Assembly (NCBI GenBank): GCA_001574975.1
Contig: KQ965775.1
Span: forward strand, 246,505 to 310,504
Length of the DNA stretch: 64,000 nt
Origin: Gonapodya prolifera JEL478
Taxonomy: Eukaryota; Monoblepharomycota; Monoblepharidomycetes; Monoblepharidales; Gonapodyaceae
Reading direction: 5' to 3'
Part shown: piece after piece, positions 22,679 to 35,175 of the stretch
Layout: each line of letters opens with the position of its first letter
Numbering within the stretch: position 1 is the first letter of the stretch
Made by a program: the position numbers and the translations under genes
The notes under the pieces: model-generated
What the model saw: the letters and a program-made list of their open reading frames with translations, nothing else
The model's database searches: none
Told to the model about the DNA's origin: nothing

Positions 22679-25600
22679 ATGTCGATCGCGTCCGCATCAC
22701 ACAGGTTAGTGCTTCCACTCCCGAAATTCATGCGCGAAATTCCTCGCTCCTCTGACTACTCGATCGCTGCATCGTGTCTTCGCTGGGAACCTTCTTCGCC
22801 TTTTCGCAACGGGACGCGGCACGACGTAATCGTCCGATCTTGTCTGACTGCTACCATTGAAACCGTGACGTTTACCGCGATGCGTGCTCGCTCCCGCGCT
22901 CTGGACCGAAAATGAAATTATCACAGCCATGTGTTCGGGATCCGGCTCGATCTCAAGAACAGCCTGCACTACGCGGACGAGTCGACCATCATCTACCCAG
23001 CGGGCTCCAACATCGTCTGTGAGCGACCTCGTACACGTTCTGTGACCCCCCGCGATGTGTCACCTCAAACCCCACCACCCCACCACCCCCTCCGTCGCAG
23101 TCCTCAACCCGGAGCTGAAAACCCAAAAATTTCTCCCCGTTTCAGAGCGCGGAGACACGATATGCGCCCTAGCCGTCTCGTCGGATCGCCAGTTCCTCGC
23201 TGTCGCGGAGAGTACCCGCGGGAGTGCCGTTCAGCTTCTCGCGCCGTCGTCGGCCCCAGGCTCAGGTCCGAGCGTCTCGTACGGAAAGCCAATCATCAAT
23301 ATCTACGAGCTTGCGACGCTGCGGCGGAGAAAGATTTTGACGGGGTATTGCGATAACAGTGCCGCTGGTGCAGCCGGGAATGAAAATGAAGAAGCAAGAG
23401 TGGATGTGACGCCCCTTGTTAAGGGGACTGTAGGGGAAGTGTTCTCTCGGGTGGGTGCATTGTCTGTGATCGTATCGTGATTATGTTGAGTGAACGACGA
23501 TGACCTAGGATTTTGTTGCTCTTTCGTTTTCCGCCGACTCCAAGTACTTGGCAGCTATGAGCGGTGAGTGTTGCCGTCCCCACAGCGGTTTTCATATTGT
23601 GTGCTCACTTAGATGTGATACGCCAGGGGGACCCGATTGGACATTGCATTACTTTGCATGGGAAAAGGTGGGTGATTGACGAAATCCTAAAACATCTCGC
23701 ATTCCTTAAGTGCGACTTTTGCAAATAGGGAAAACTCGTAACATCCTTCCCCAATGTGGCTCGTGGACCAGCTCTTTCAACAAGCGAATCACAGCTTCCT
23801 GGGCGTGTCCGAGCTCTAAGTAACCCAATCTCCTTTTCCCCCACCTCGTCACCAAATCACATTGCTACATTGCCGACGAGCTCTCTCCGATCCAGTGGAG
23901 GGACTGTGCTAGGTGACTCTCAATCGAAATCCTCCCAGCTTGGGGACTCGGCGAGCTCGAGCGCTGCTGCTGTGCAACAAATGTCCATCAACCCTGACGA
24001 TGCATCACTTTTGTGCTGCACGGGACCTCGGCTATTGAAAATGTTTGAGTACTTGGATGGGAAGTTCACAGAGACGGACCTCATGACAAAGCTTGCTGAT
24101 AAGGTCGGTTATCCACACACCGACTCCGCCTCGATCTCCACCATGAAACACCACCACATTGTTCCTCTGACAGATCTTTGTTGCGGATTTCCGATGCCAC
24201 GCTTTCTTGGATTCCGCTCATGTCTTTGTCGGCACTGGCGTCGGCAACGTGCACCTCATCCGGCTCCACTCGCAGCAACCAAAAGTCGTTCGAACATTTC
24301 TTCACGCCCTCTCGCGGCCCATGTCTTCCGTGTCTGAGATGTCTGGGTCGGCGACTTCAACTGCCATGCCCGTCGAGTATGTTGCGGTCACGGCCCGGGG
24401 CTTCTATGTTGCAGGAATGGCAGGATATGTCGCGCTTTTTGAGAAGACTTCTGTTGGGGGTCAGTCAGAGGCGAACCAGGTCGCTTCAACCAGTGCCGTC
24501 TTGTCCAGGCGGATGGGTTCCTCAGTAGAAAACAGAGATGGAACACCGAACGGTACTGCAACGTCACTGTCTTTGTCAGCCACAGGTCACAATTCTGCAG
24601 ACTGGAAGCTTACTCGGCGTATTCTTCTTCCTGATGGCTGTGAAAAAGTCTCGGCGATGTCCGTGAGTCTTGGGGGTGATTGGGTAATCATCTCAGCAGA
24701 AGGCTCCGGGGGCGGGGGAACGATTGCACGAGCAGCTGTGACCTGGGGAGAGGTAAAAAAAAACCTGCCAAATTGACGATGATTTTCTGTAACGTCACAC
24801 TCCTTTATGTTTGACAAGGGTGACGATGTCAGTTTCAGTTCTGTGACACCGTTGAACCATACACAAACAATCACTGGACTTTCTGTTTGCCCAAGACGAC
24901 CCATTGCAGTAACAACATCGCTGGACCGTACTATCAAAGTGTGGAACTACGTCACTGCGACGCTTGAATTCTTCAAGTCTTTTGCAGAGGAAGCTCTTTC
25001 TGTTGCGCTACATCCCAGTGGATTGTACGCTGTTGTGGGATTCAGCGACAAGCTTAGAGTGATGACGCTGCTCATGGATGATGCACGAGTGACTAAAGAG
25101 ATCAGCATTCGGGGATGTCGTGAGGTAATTAAGACATTCTCTTAAAGACCTAGCAATCAGCGCACCAACAATTTCACAATTTGGATTGCGTATAGGTGTG
25201 CTTCTCAAATGGCGGCCAAATTTTTGCAGCTGCGAACAACACTTCAATTCAGCTCTTCAACACATGGACAGCGGAACCCCTTGCAACGCTAAAGGGTCAC
25301 AATGGACGTGTCAGGTCGCTTTATTTTACCGCAACGGATGCGCATCTGGTGTCAGCTGGTGTAGATGGAGCGATATATGTGTGGAATGTCCGTGAAGGAA
25401 AGCGCGAATCGGAATACATACAAAAGTCGGTAATGTGGCATTGTGCGATTGGAAACCCAGATGGAAAGACTGTGTGGGCCGTTGGTAATGATAAGACACT
25501 GAAAGAAGTCAGCGACAGTATGCTGATAAAAGAGCTAGAGTGTAATACAACGTTGACTCAGCTTGTATTGAGTCACACTGGTCGGATGTTGTTTGCAGGT

Positions 25601-27789
25601 TTGTCAAGTCATTATTCGTAGGGAGTTCCACCTGATTTGATGACCTTTCAGGAACTTCTGGTGGAACAATAAGAGCTATCAAATTTCCCCTCAGTGGGGA
25701 TCCTTCTGATTATCAAGAGCATCAAGCACATTCATCAGCAGTTACGCGTCTACAATTATCCCAGGATGATCGATTCTTGGTCTCTGGTGCAGATGATGGG
25801 AGTATTTTTGTCTTCCATGTTGAGGAGAAACAGTTGAAGAGCCTGGGGCAAGAGAAAGCAGCTTTCTACTCTGATGAGGTATTGCTCCTTTTTTTTTGTG
25901 CGTGTCGGAACGCATTACCGACAAATATTGCAGGTCCTTATCACAAGGCCTGATCTCGAGGAAAAACATGTTCTAGTTGCGGAACTTGAAAGAAGCTTGG
26001 AAGAGCTCAAAATTGAACATGAATATCAACTTCGTCTCAGAGAAATGTCGTTCAATGAAAAGAAGAAGGAAATCACCGAACGTCTGACAGCTCTAATTGA
26101 GACGCTGCAGACAGAGACTAATGCACTCAGAGCTGAAAAGGAGAGAGATGATATCAACTATGAAGAAATTAGGCATCAAGAACAAGGAGAACATGTTCAA
26201 GCATTGCAGGTGTGTTGAAAGTTAATGCAAGGTCTTAATAATCCATTTGATAACTTATCAAAACATACCAAGACACAAGAGGGCACTTTTAACCAGAAGA
26301 TGATGATTGAGTATGAAAAGTACCAATCAAGTCAGCTCTCGTATGAGAAAATGCAAGCAGACTATGAAACAAAGATGCGTGGTTTTCATGAAGAAGCTCG
26401 TCAAAAGCTGGCGGAAGTCACCAATATGTACGAAGAAAAGGTTCGACACCGGCTTGAAGACGTGGAAAGGGTGAGTAAATACTGTTTCATCAGTGTGCAC
26501 CACCACTATCTGCACTTTGATTCGTAGTTCCAAGAAGAAATGCGAGAAAAGGCTCACGAGTATTCAGAATGGTCTCAGCAAATGGAGCTGGACACACACT
26601 TGGAGCTTTCATCATTAAAAGAAAAGTATGAGAGGAAATTGAGTGCTGAGAAAGATCAAAGCACTCAACTGAAGGGTGACATTGCAATAATGCGAAAGAA
26701 ATTTGTATCAGTGCAGAAAGAAATTGATGAACATCAACAAGAAAAGCAGAAGGCTCTGGATACAGAAAAGAAGCTTGGAGTTATTATTGGGAATCTTGAG
26801 AGAGATCTTACAGCTCTCAAAAAAGAGGTAGAGTTTTGAGCAATGACCTTCACTCACTGAACGCACATTCAATCATGTCATTCCTTGCGCTTTGAAATAT
26901 AGATGCAAGAGCGAGATGAAACTATTCAAGATAAAGAGCGAAGAGTGTATGACCTTAAAAAGAAAAACCAGGAACTGGAGAAGTTTAAATTTGTCCTAGA
27001 CCATCGCATTAAGGAGTTGAAGCAGCAAGTTGAGCCAAAAGAAGTTCAAATGAAAGAGATGACACAGAAGATCCAGGATATTAATGATCAACTGGAGTCT
27101 CTGAGTGCTTACAAACAACAACTTTTGTCCAAAGTTAATAGCATTCAGACTTCGATTGATGAAGTCAAAAGAACTTACTCAAGACAGCATAATGCAACAC
27201 ATACAATCTCCTACCAGTTTAAGAAAGCATGTAAAGACCTGGTAGATGCAGTCACTCATCTTCAGGACCCTGTGGTGCTGAAAGTGAGTATTGTCTGTTT
27301 GCAGTTTCATGCCCCAATTAAAATCTTTTGGTATTCAAGAAATCAGTTCAGTGCATGGCAGAAGTTTACTTGGGTAAATCAGCACAAGAGCAGGCATTAC
27401 ATAAGAAAAAGAGTGGAGTTGATGAAGATTTCCGCATTGAGCATTCCAAGCAAGTGGAATTCCTGAGGTCAAAAGTGCAAGAGCTAAGGAAGCAGGGGGA
27501 GTTGCAACAAACTCAACATAGGGTGGACTTGCTTCCCATGGTCAAGGAAAACCAGTCTCTCATCAAGTAGGTATCCTTTCTGATTTCTCTTGAATTTTGA
27601 CTCAACCATATCTGCAGACAATTGGAACAATTGAGGAAGGAAAAATCCAGCATTGAACACCAAAGACCTTTTATTCTTCCAGCTTTGGGAACGTCACACA
27701 ATTCAGCATTTCAGACAAGTGACCCGTTGAGATCAAATAAAAGGCATTTAGAAGTGCAACAACCTACTGTTTCCATTCCAGGGAACTGA
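22679..27789 (+). CDS. CFAP57: CFAP57 (WD-repeat and coiled-coil axonemal protein)
   Basis: Conserved ciliary protein that links dynein and regulatory complexes to doublet microtubules. Sixteen exons join in frame to about 1,335 residues: 22679-22704, 22927-23018, 23101-23450, 23509-23563, 23627-23667, 23729-24103, 24174-24752, 24819-25124, 25196-25598, 25652-25878, 25934-26209, 26273-26470, 26528-26827, 26903-27283, 27340-27566, 27618-27789. The N-terminus HVFGIRLDLKNSLHYADE matches the family's opening. Two WD propellers fill about residues 10-815, including IKVWNYVTATLE and IYVWNVREGK. Residues ~825-1290 are continuous coiled coil. A Ser-rich insertion (about 195-270) interrupts the first propeller. 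The 26-nt first exon is inferred from an in-frame ATG with a GTTAGT donor; it is the least certain part. Confidence 0.93.
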
Positions 27790-30700
27790 ATTCAAAAACA
27801 AAAAATATGCCCTATATTTACACCAAGTTACCATTGCCATTATCTTTTTTTAAATGCATTTGTACAAAGTGAATATCTGTATTTGCTTGAGGAGACTCCC
27901 AGTTTTGTCTTTTTTCTTAATTCATTTATATGACATTTGGGCATTGCATAATACAATAATTACAAAAGTTTAATGAAGATCCCATGTTATAATATTTTCA
28001 AAATTTTCTCACAGAACACATTAACCCTTTTGTAACCATGGGGAGTGCCACTATAGTGTTTCTAAGATTAGAGGTTTTTGTGCCCCAACCAGACATGAAA
28101 CCTGATATCTTTCTGGGAGAAATATGTTCATTAGAACGTAGTTGATGTTTCTGGACAGTCACAGAAATGATGGGCGTGTGCTCTTATGAGTGGTTTGGGT
28201 TCCTGGATATTGGTTTTCTCTTCCTTCTGAGTCACCATATTGTGCAACTCCATCCTCTGCAAATCACAATATGCCAGACTGCTTCCATTGTCCACAACTT
28301 CTCCTGGAACATAAAATCAGTGATAATGAGCAGATAAAATGACTTAATGGCTTTTGCACCAAAAAGTGGCTCAAATCATTAAACCATGTCAAATTCACCC
28401 AACACCCCCTGATCAACTCACTGCCAGTACTCATTATTGGGGGTGCACCCTTTCCCTTTCAGGCTTTCCCATATAGTAGAGTGTATTTGCTAGCTATGTA
28501 TTTTTCCCTGCCTCACAAATACTTCTCTGTGAATTTTAATGACTTTTTTTTTTGCAAATGTCACAAAAGGGTTATAGACATTTACAAAATGTTTATTGGT
28601 AGATTGAGTCTGGGCCAGTGGATTCCCCCTTGAAATGATTTGTGCTCCCAATTGAAGCTTTTGGTCAAGCTACCAACCATTTTGCAAACAACTGAAAAAC
28701 ATCATACATTTTGTTGAAAGTCACACAGGAATACATACTGCTCACCAAAATACACTTACAGTCAGGTTTTCTAATCACTACTGTAATTTTACAATTGAGT
28801 TTTGCATGGACGTTTTGCCATTTTATGCAAACTTCCAGATTACCAACTTGGGCATAGGAACTACCAATTTAGAAACATTTTGACCTGCATTGTCAAATCC
28901 CAGGCTTTAAGTGGGTCACCTTTCTTTTATGGAAGAAAATATTTTCGGATCTTTGAGTCCTCACCTTTTGTGTTTTCAATGTTTACTCTTGCTATTATAA
29001 ATACGTATATCTATGTACTAAACATCTAACATTTTTTCCTTTATGCAAACATGCTCATTTTGTGCTTTGATTTACCCTTGTACAATAACTCTTACCACTT
29101 CAGCCATACAGCAGTTAAAAATTTGACATTCTAAAAATGCAAACGCCTAAAATATTTGTAGATAGCAACCAAAAATAATGCCACACCAAAATAAGCTGCT
29201 TATTTAGAATGTGAAACACTTCAAGATTTTATTGCTTTGCCTCCAAACATCTCAGATCCTTGGCAAAATTGGTACTGTTTCTGCTTTCATCCTGATGCAA
29301 AGACTTTCAGCAAATTCAAAATTATTTGACTCCCTTCACCATAATGTGGCTTTTGTCACTTAAATAATGCAAAAGCAAGCAATTGTTTCAGTTTTGTCCC
29401 CTTTTGGAGCATTACAAAATTTCTTGAAGTTTGGTATTTTTTGTTGAAATAGTACAATTTCAATTGTACATGTGTTTAGATGCAATCCCTGGATTGGGCA
29501 GTACTTATTCAGAAATGACTTCAGTTTCAATTGCAATTGCGTCTTATACAATAATATATTCCCCAGGTTGATGCTTTTTTCTGTTCATGACATGATCTCT
29601 TTGCTGATCATACTTGGCCTCTCCATCCTTCACAATCAAGATCACATTATTATTCTCTGTATTCAGTGTTCCCATTGTGGACAGACAGAAGAACAACTCC
29701 AGGAGAGATATGACCAACTATCTACAACATTTTCTTTCTTCAATCTTTGTGATTCAATACTTCCAGAGGGGTTGTCTCCTTTGTGCCTTAAAGTCAACAC
29801 CTAAACATGTGAAGAGCTAAAAGAGAGAAGTTTCCAGTTTCTCTCAAATCTCTGATGACAGTGAAAGGAAAGAAAAGATGGAATCTTGCTAGATATTTCA
29901 TTCAATTTTTTTGCAAAATTATGTCTAGCCAAAAAGCAATGGGGCACTCTACTTGTATCTCAGAAAAACTCCCAAAATGCTACAGCCACCAGCTATGGTA
30001 CAGTTATAAAGAACATTCTCCCAATGAATTGCTGACTAGAGTCATATGCAATCTGGAATCACTCAGAAACAAGCTGAAAATATTGGTGAATACAAATTTT
30101 TATGACTTGTGAGTAACCTTGTTGCTAACATTGATTCTGTGCATGCTGAAAAGGTATTCATGTTGCAAATGTCTTGTTTTTTCACACTTGCAAGAGCAAT
30201 TCATTTGAGCAGTAGATATTTTTGGTAAACAAACGTTTTCTGAAGTTTGAAGGGAAAATTCACCATTTTTGAGTAATTATGTTGCATACTTTGGTCATCT
30301 GCAACTGAAAAAAGCCATGCTTTCTCATTGTAAAGAGATAAAAAGCAGCCAAACACAAAATATATTGATGAAGAGGTTTTAAGGGAATCAAATTTACCAA
30401 TTTGTGTAAATGGGTTTCTAAATTTCCAATTTTTAACAAAAATTTTTGGTTTTCTCCCAGAGAAACTTTTAGCTGACAGGCATGTGCATTTGATGCAAAA
30501 CATGGGACCATTGGGACTGGCAAGATAGAATATGGCCATGCCCTTCATTACTGGTTTGCAATAAAGGGCAGTAAAGTTGTGACTTGTCAACCAGAGATAT
30601 TTTCATTTTTCTACTTCAGAATCATTTGAAAATGCAGTGACACATATATTTCAAGCTAAAAGGGAGACTGTTGGGATAAAATGTGTAAACAACCTCCATA

Positions 30701-31685
30701 CCTGGTTTCAAAGGGAGCTGTAATGTTGGTTGCTTTGCATCTTGGATAAGCCATTTTATTACCTAACCTCAGATACACATGTTAGATTACAGCTTGGCAA
30801 CAACAAGCCAGGATCAATGGGATTAACTGTTGGACAATTTTGGTGGAACACAATGGAAAACAGAAAGGAAAAGGTGACTTGTAAACTTGCAATGGAAGCA
30901 AATAGGTGGGCATTACAAAGCTGCTCCGCTTGGTTTTATAAGCATAGAAGATCTTTGTTGTAGTCTTTGGGGAGAAATTACATTGTGTTAAGGAGACTAC
31001 GCTACAACAATGACGTCAGCTACTGCCCCAACAACAAGCACCACAAACAGAACTCAGCCCCAACAGACAGTAAATCTTATAACACAAACTGCATGGTCAT
31101 TGAGATGTTAGCCCTCTGCCCTACAAGACAGATCCCCCCAGTTCAGGGGAAACATTTTATATAACTAAATATGACCGGAAAGAGTTCAGACAGACATGCA
31201 GCCTTGTGAAAAAGAAGAAGGAATCCCACTCACAGACTAAAAATCCTTTGTATCTCTGTGTAGAAGCCAAAGAGGTGAGGAGTCACCCCCAACTAGCCAG
31301 GGATTCTTTTCACAGTATTGCACTGGTTCAATATTTTATGTTTCAACACAAAGATTGATTCTATTCATGGTTTTCTACTTATTCCACACTATCAGAGGTT
31401 GAGTTGGAGGATTGTGGAATTCTGTTTTGTTGCATTGGTGGATTGCAAAAGAATTGGATTAACAAAAGCAAATCCTTTCATTATCCAATTAAGAAAACCC
31501 TTATGGGAATGAAAAGTATATGGTGAGTGGACATCCCTAATTGTTGCAAACAACACCAGGAGTAGTGGTGAAGTACCAAAAAGTTGGGGGTCAACAGTAA
31601 GAAAGAAAGGAGGTGGCGCAAAGAGTTTGGGGGAGCAACTCCACCCAATTTTGGATGAAGACTGGGGTGGTGTTAAGGGTGAATG
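27790..31685. other. AT-rich, CpG-poor intergenic region
   Basis: About 3.9 kb with no supported host gene. It contains a piggyBac-type MITE (28025-28571). Open frames such as 29472-29804 and 30730-30963 on the plus strand are short and without domains. CpG is very rare while TpG and CpA are common, which fits old, methylated and mutated DNA. Parts may be worn transposon sequence, but I could not assign a family to anything outside the MITE. Confidence 0.5.
28025..28571. mobile_element. Non-autonomous piggyBac-type MITE
   Basis: Terminal inverted repeats start CCCTTTTGTAAC on the left and CCCTTTTGTGAC (read inward) on the right, 11 of 12 identical. Flanks are TTAA (28021-28024) and TTAT (28572-28575), consistent with a TTAA target duplication with one later change. 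CCC ends and a TTAA target are the hallmark of the piggyBac superfamily. The 547-bp interior has no transposase frame. Confidence 0.75.
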
Positions 31686-31699
31686 TAGGGTTACAAGGG

Positions 31700-31865
31700 A
31701 GCAAGTAACTTGCTTGAAACGGTCCAACTTGCAACTCGCTCCCTGGGGAGCAAGTCAACTCCCAACTTGCTCCCGAACTCGCTCTGTCAACAATTCTCAA
31801 ACTCCAAACTTGCTCCCTCAGATGGGAGTCAACTCCAAACTCCGCGAGTTGACTTGGTTGCAACT
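31700..31865. repeat. Subterminal motif cluster of the hAT element
   Basis: Short direct and inverted copies of AACTTGC, GAGCAAGT, ACTCGCTCC and GAGTTGACT repeat about ten times in 165 bp. A smaller group (GAGTTGGTGAGTTTCAACTTGCCCCC) lies inside the right end at 34330-34355. Clusters like these are the known binding sites of hAT transposases. Confidence 0.65.
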
Positions 31866-31954
31866 CGCAGGTTAAATAGCTGGCTAACTTTAAAAAAAAA
31901 ATTTTATTTAGGAGTTACAATATTACAAAATTAAAGTCCCAACTTGATAAATTA

Positions 31955-34294
31955 TCACTTTGTACACATTAATTCAGGATATTCCTGCTTCCACTTCTTT
32001 AATAACATTAAGTTTCTGATCATTACAGGTCCAAGACAGGACCTCTGGTCCTCAATAATATTCCTCCCCATGGAAAACATCTGCTCCAATTGGTCCCTGG
32101 AATCCCCAGGTAGTCTTGCACCATCTGCTGGAGTCCCAGAAGGTCTCCTCTTCCCTTCCAGTACTCCAGCAAATCTGTCCTCCATGGCCTCCTGGTCTCC
32201 TGGTCTCCATCAAGTACTGGTCCAGTTCCCCTTGCATATCCTTGTCCTCATCAAAAATACTCATTGCTCCTGCATCCTCTGTGGCTGAAGTCCAACGCCC
32301 CAGGCCACCACCTGTTTGACACTTGCATACCTGTTGTCAAATGTTGCTCGGATGGTGGCGCCTCTGCCTTGTCCATGTACTTTGTTTCCCATCCTTGTTC
32401 CCGCATCCATGATAGCTTGTATGCTGGGTGCAGCACTGTTGTAAAATGTTTCCCATCCTTGTTCCCGCATCCATGATAGCTTGTATGCTGGGTGCAGCAC
32501 TGTTGTAAAATTAGTCAAAGTGTCACCAATGTAAAACTGCAATGGGGTAACTCACCTAATGGAGTCCAATAGAGCCTCGTGGTATCTGTCTTTGTGTAGT
32601 ACTTCCAAAGCACTTCCATAATGGCTTCCCAAACCATTGAAAGGACTGGCAGCAACCCAACGTCTGCGTCCTCAAGGAGAGTGCTTGTGCTAGTGGCTGT
32701 ATGAAATAGACACAAGAGGTTTAGGTGAGACCAGATTGCAATTCACGTTTGCACCCACCTCAAGGAGACATCGAACCTTCTCAAGATAGTTCCAGTCCTT
32801 GTCTATCAGTTTCCACTCCTGTAGTCCCACGTCCAAAGCAAAGAGCTTCTCCACCTCTGCTCTGTCCTGCATGGCGCAGGTGATGGCATCAAAATCCAAT
32901 TTCCATTGGGTTCCAACTGGCGCCACCAACTTGCAGGCCTTGGATGGTTCCACAAACTGCTTTGCATACAGTTTGCCAAGTCTTGGAGAGTGTAGAACCT
33001 TGTACATGAGCTCATAGAGCTCCAGAACAGCGAGTTGCCAAAGATGCAGCCACATGAAAAAAGACAAAACAGCCACTCACCTTGTTTACAGGTCCATTGT
33101 TGCCTCCAACAACATCCTTGTCATCAACATTGGGAATTTGCAACTTCTTGATTCCTGCCCAGACAGCTAAGTGGAGGATATGGGCGAAACAGCAAACACA
33201 CAAGTTGACCTTGCTGAAGTCCACTGCCATCATGCCAGAGTTTGCGATTGCTTGCATCATGGTGTTGTTGTTGCTTGCATTGTCCATTGTAAACAAGATG
33301 ACCTGTTTTCATGTTCAGAGAATTTGTGGAAGTGCCAGCACCTGACCAACAAAAACATAGCGCAACTCACCTTTTTCGTAACCCCAGTATTTCCATGTGC
33401 TTCTAGCACAATCCTAGCAAGATTCTCTCCCATATGGGGGCCCTTCACCTGTACAAAGTCCAATAGGACCTTGTTCATGCACCAGTCTGTCCCCACCCAA
33501 TGTCCTGTCACAGCTGCAAAGCTGTACCACTGGTCTCACATGGTCCATACGTCTGTTGTGCATGCCATTGACCTTTAGAGAGAGCTTAACGGTTGTGGTA
33601 ACAATAAATTTTCACGACACTCACCTCCAAAAGGTCCCAAATCCTCCCTTGTAAGTGCTCCGCCTCCTGTGGAATATCCGCCTTAATCATATCTCCTGAT
33701 ATCTGGGGGACTTTGGGGTTTGCTGTGTGATTCATCCTCAGGAACCACCTGTTTGTTGGTTTGGTGAGAGGTTGGTCGGCTGCAACAATCCAATCATGCA
33801 TAAATGTTTGACAGGTCTCTTCATTGAACGCCTGTAAATGGTGGTTGAACTTGTTTGGTGAAACAATTCCAGGCATTATCACTCACCTGGACCAGATCTC
33901 ACTTCCGTTTCCCAGATGCCATGTCCTTGAGGGTAAGCTGATTGCTGGTGGGGATTCTCTGCTGCTCCAGTTTCTTCCTTATGTTGGGGTCCCTGATGGT
34001 GTCTGTGTGGTACTTCAAGACGTGGGTCTGGAGGGTTGAAGTTGAGTGGTGTTGGGTCATATCATAACAAATGGAAAAAATGCAAGCAATGAAGCAGAAA
34101 ATGATAACAAATCATACCATACTCATGGTTTTGCACTGCATCCATTCTGTCCCAAATGACGGCAGATTGCCCTTCTCCTGCTTTTCAAAGTGTCCATCCC
34201 AAAACACCCACTACTCTTCCTGCTTGGAAGTGATGAATTGCTTTGCGGTAATCCATCCATCGCCTCCTGGTGTAATTGGTCCACCTGCACTCAT
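31955..34294 (-). pseudogene. hAT transposase, intron-containing, interrupted
   Basis: Blocks appear in hAT order. A BED-type N-terminal region begins at the ATG at 34294, with LQTHVLKYHTDTIRDP near 34020-33970. The segment AFNEETCQTFMHDWIVAADQPL (33830-33770) follows. The catalytic fold contains HWVGTDWCMNKVLLDF and FTMDNASNNNTMMQA (33510-33240), then ELYELMYKVL, KYYTKTDTT and HPAYKLSWMREQGWE. The C-terminal dimerisation block is EQMFSMGRNIIEDQRS...LMLLKKW (32100-31990). Blocks are separated by GTGAGT...AG introns of host size. In-frame stops occur at 34210-34212 and 33536-33538, and a 64-bp tandem duplication shifts the frame near 32450, so this copy should not make active enzyme. Confidence 0.88.
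32384..32511. repeat. Perfect 64-bp tandem duplication inside the transposase
   Basis: Units 32384-32447 and 32448-32511 are identical over all 64 bases (each begins GTTTCCCATCCTTGTTCC). Because 64 is not a multiple of three, the duplication shifts the transposase frame in the region coding HPAYKLSWMREQG. Perfect identity points to a recent event. Confidence 0.93.
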
Positions 34295-34365
34295 ATTGTT
34301 TTTTTTTGAGAGGGGTTCCAAGGAAGTGAGTTGGTGAGTTTCAACTTGCCCCCTTGTATCCCTAG

Positions 34366-35175
34366 GTGAATGCCCATTGGAAAGCATAAATGGTCATGAA
34401 ACAGCACATACAACAGATGATGCATCTTTATTTCAGCAGCAGAGTGGATGACATACCTCCCTAGCAGTGGTGACTAGAGTTGTCAAGCAAATATGATGCC
34501 CTTCCAAGCCATCTCTTATGCTCACAAAGCATCTGACACATTGAGAAATTTGATGATTGTAACTCACTTGGAGCTATCAACAAGTTCCATTCACAGAGCT
34601 TAACATGGGCAAGTTTTTCAGGAGGATAGGATCAGGGATCAAGCTGTTCACACCATGGCAACATACAATTCATTTGAGGTATCAATGATGTGCTTTCAGG
34701 TTTCAAAGGCTGCTGTTATCAGCAGTGATGCTGAAAAACAAGTGATTACTTTGCCACACTCACCACTGCACACCAAGCAAGTTGAAGACATTAATGACCT
34801 TATATGGGGGAAGTGAGTTGGATCCAGTGTTTGTTGCAGTGCCCAACAAACAGCAAGAGGCAAAGGGGGGACAGAAGGTTGAAGGGGCCCCCCAAAAGTG
34901 ACATTAGTACCATTCCAGTCAGAAAATGTTTAAGATCCCAACCCCATTGTAGCCACATAAATAAAACAAAAGCACAAGTTTTGCAAAAACCAGCTTCTCT
35001 CTGAAGTAGTTGCTCAGTTCCAAACAAACAACGTCCATGCCACAAAGACTTCAAAAAAGATATATATTTATCATCCTACTTGCCGTCTAGGTCCCCCTAT
35101 AAATCTCCCATATGATGCTCCACGCACCCAACCCCTGCCCTCGCCTCTCCCACTACCCCTCCCGCTGCCATCCCC
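34366..35175. other. AT-rich intergenic sequence right of the hAT element
   Basis: No supported gene. Low GC and few CpG, with the same character as 27.8-31.6 kb. A GGAAGTGAGTTGG motif at about 34810 echoes sequence inside the hAT right end, but no second element boundary was found. Confidence 0.4.

Larger units (their letters stand above)
31686..34365 (-). mobile_element. hAT-superfamily DNA transposon with complete ends
   Basis: The 2,680-bp element is bounded by inverted repeats TAGGGTTACAAGGGAGCAAG (left) and TAGGGATACAAGGGGGCAAG (right, read inward), 18 of 20 identical. It is flanked by a perfect 8-bp target duplication GGTGAATG at 31678-31685 and 34366-34373. Eight-base duplications and TAGGG-type ends are typical of hAT. 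Just inside the left end (31700-31865) lies a cluster of subterminal motifs around AACTTGCTCCC and its complement, as transposase-binding regions of hAT elements often have. The interior encodes a hAT transposase on the minus strand that is no longer open. It sits in AT-rich intergenic DNA between CFAP57 and the ATPase pseudogene. Confidence 0.95.

Noticed and set aside
29472-29804. 110-codon hydrophobic plus-strand frame
   Set aside because: AT-rich DNA yields Leu/Phe/Ile-rich frames by chance; no start context, partner exons or domain.
30730-31164. Possible piggyBac transposase remnant (segment with LGNNKPGSMGLTVGQF)
   Set aside because: The resemblance to piggyBac catalytic text is weak, no DDD context is visible, and no terminal repeats bracket it.
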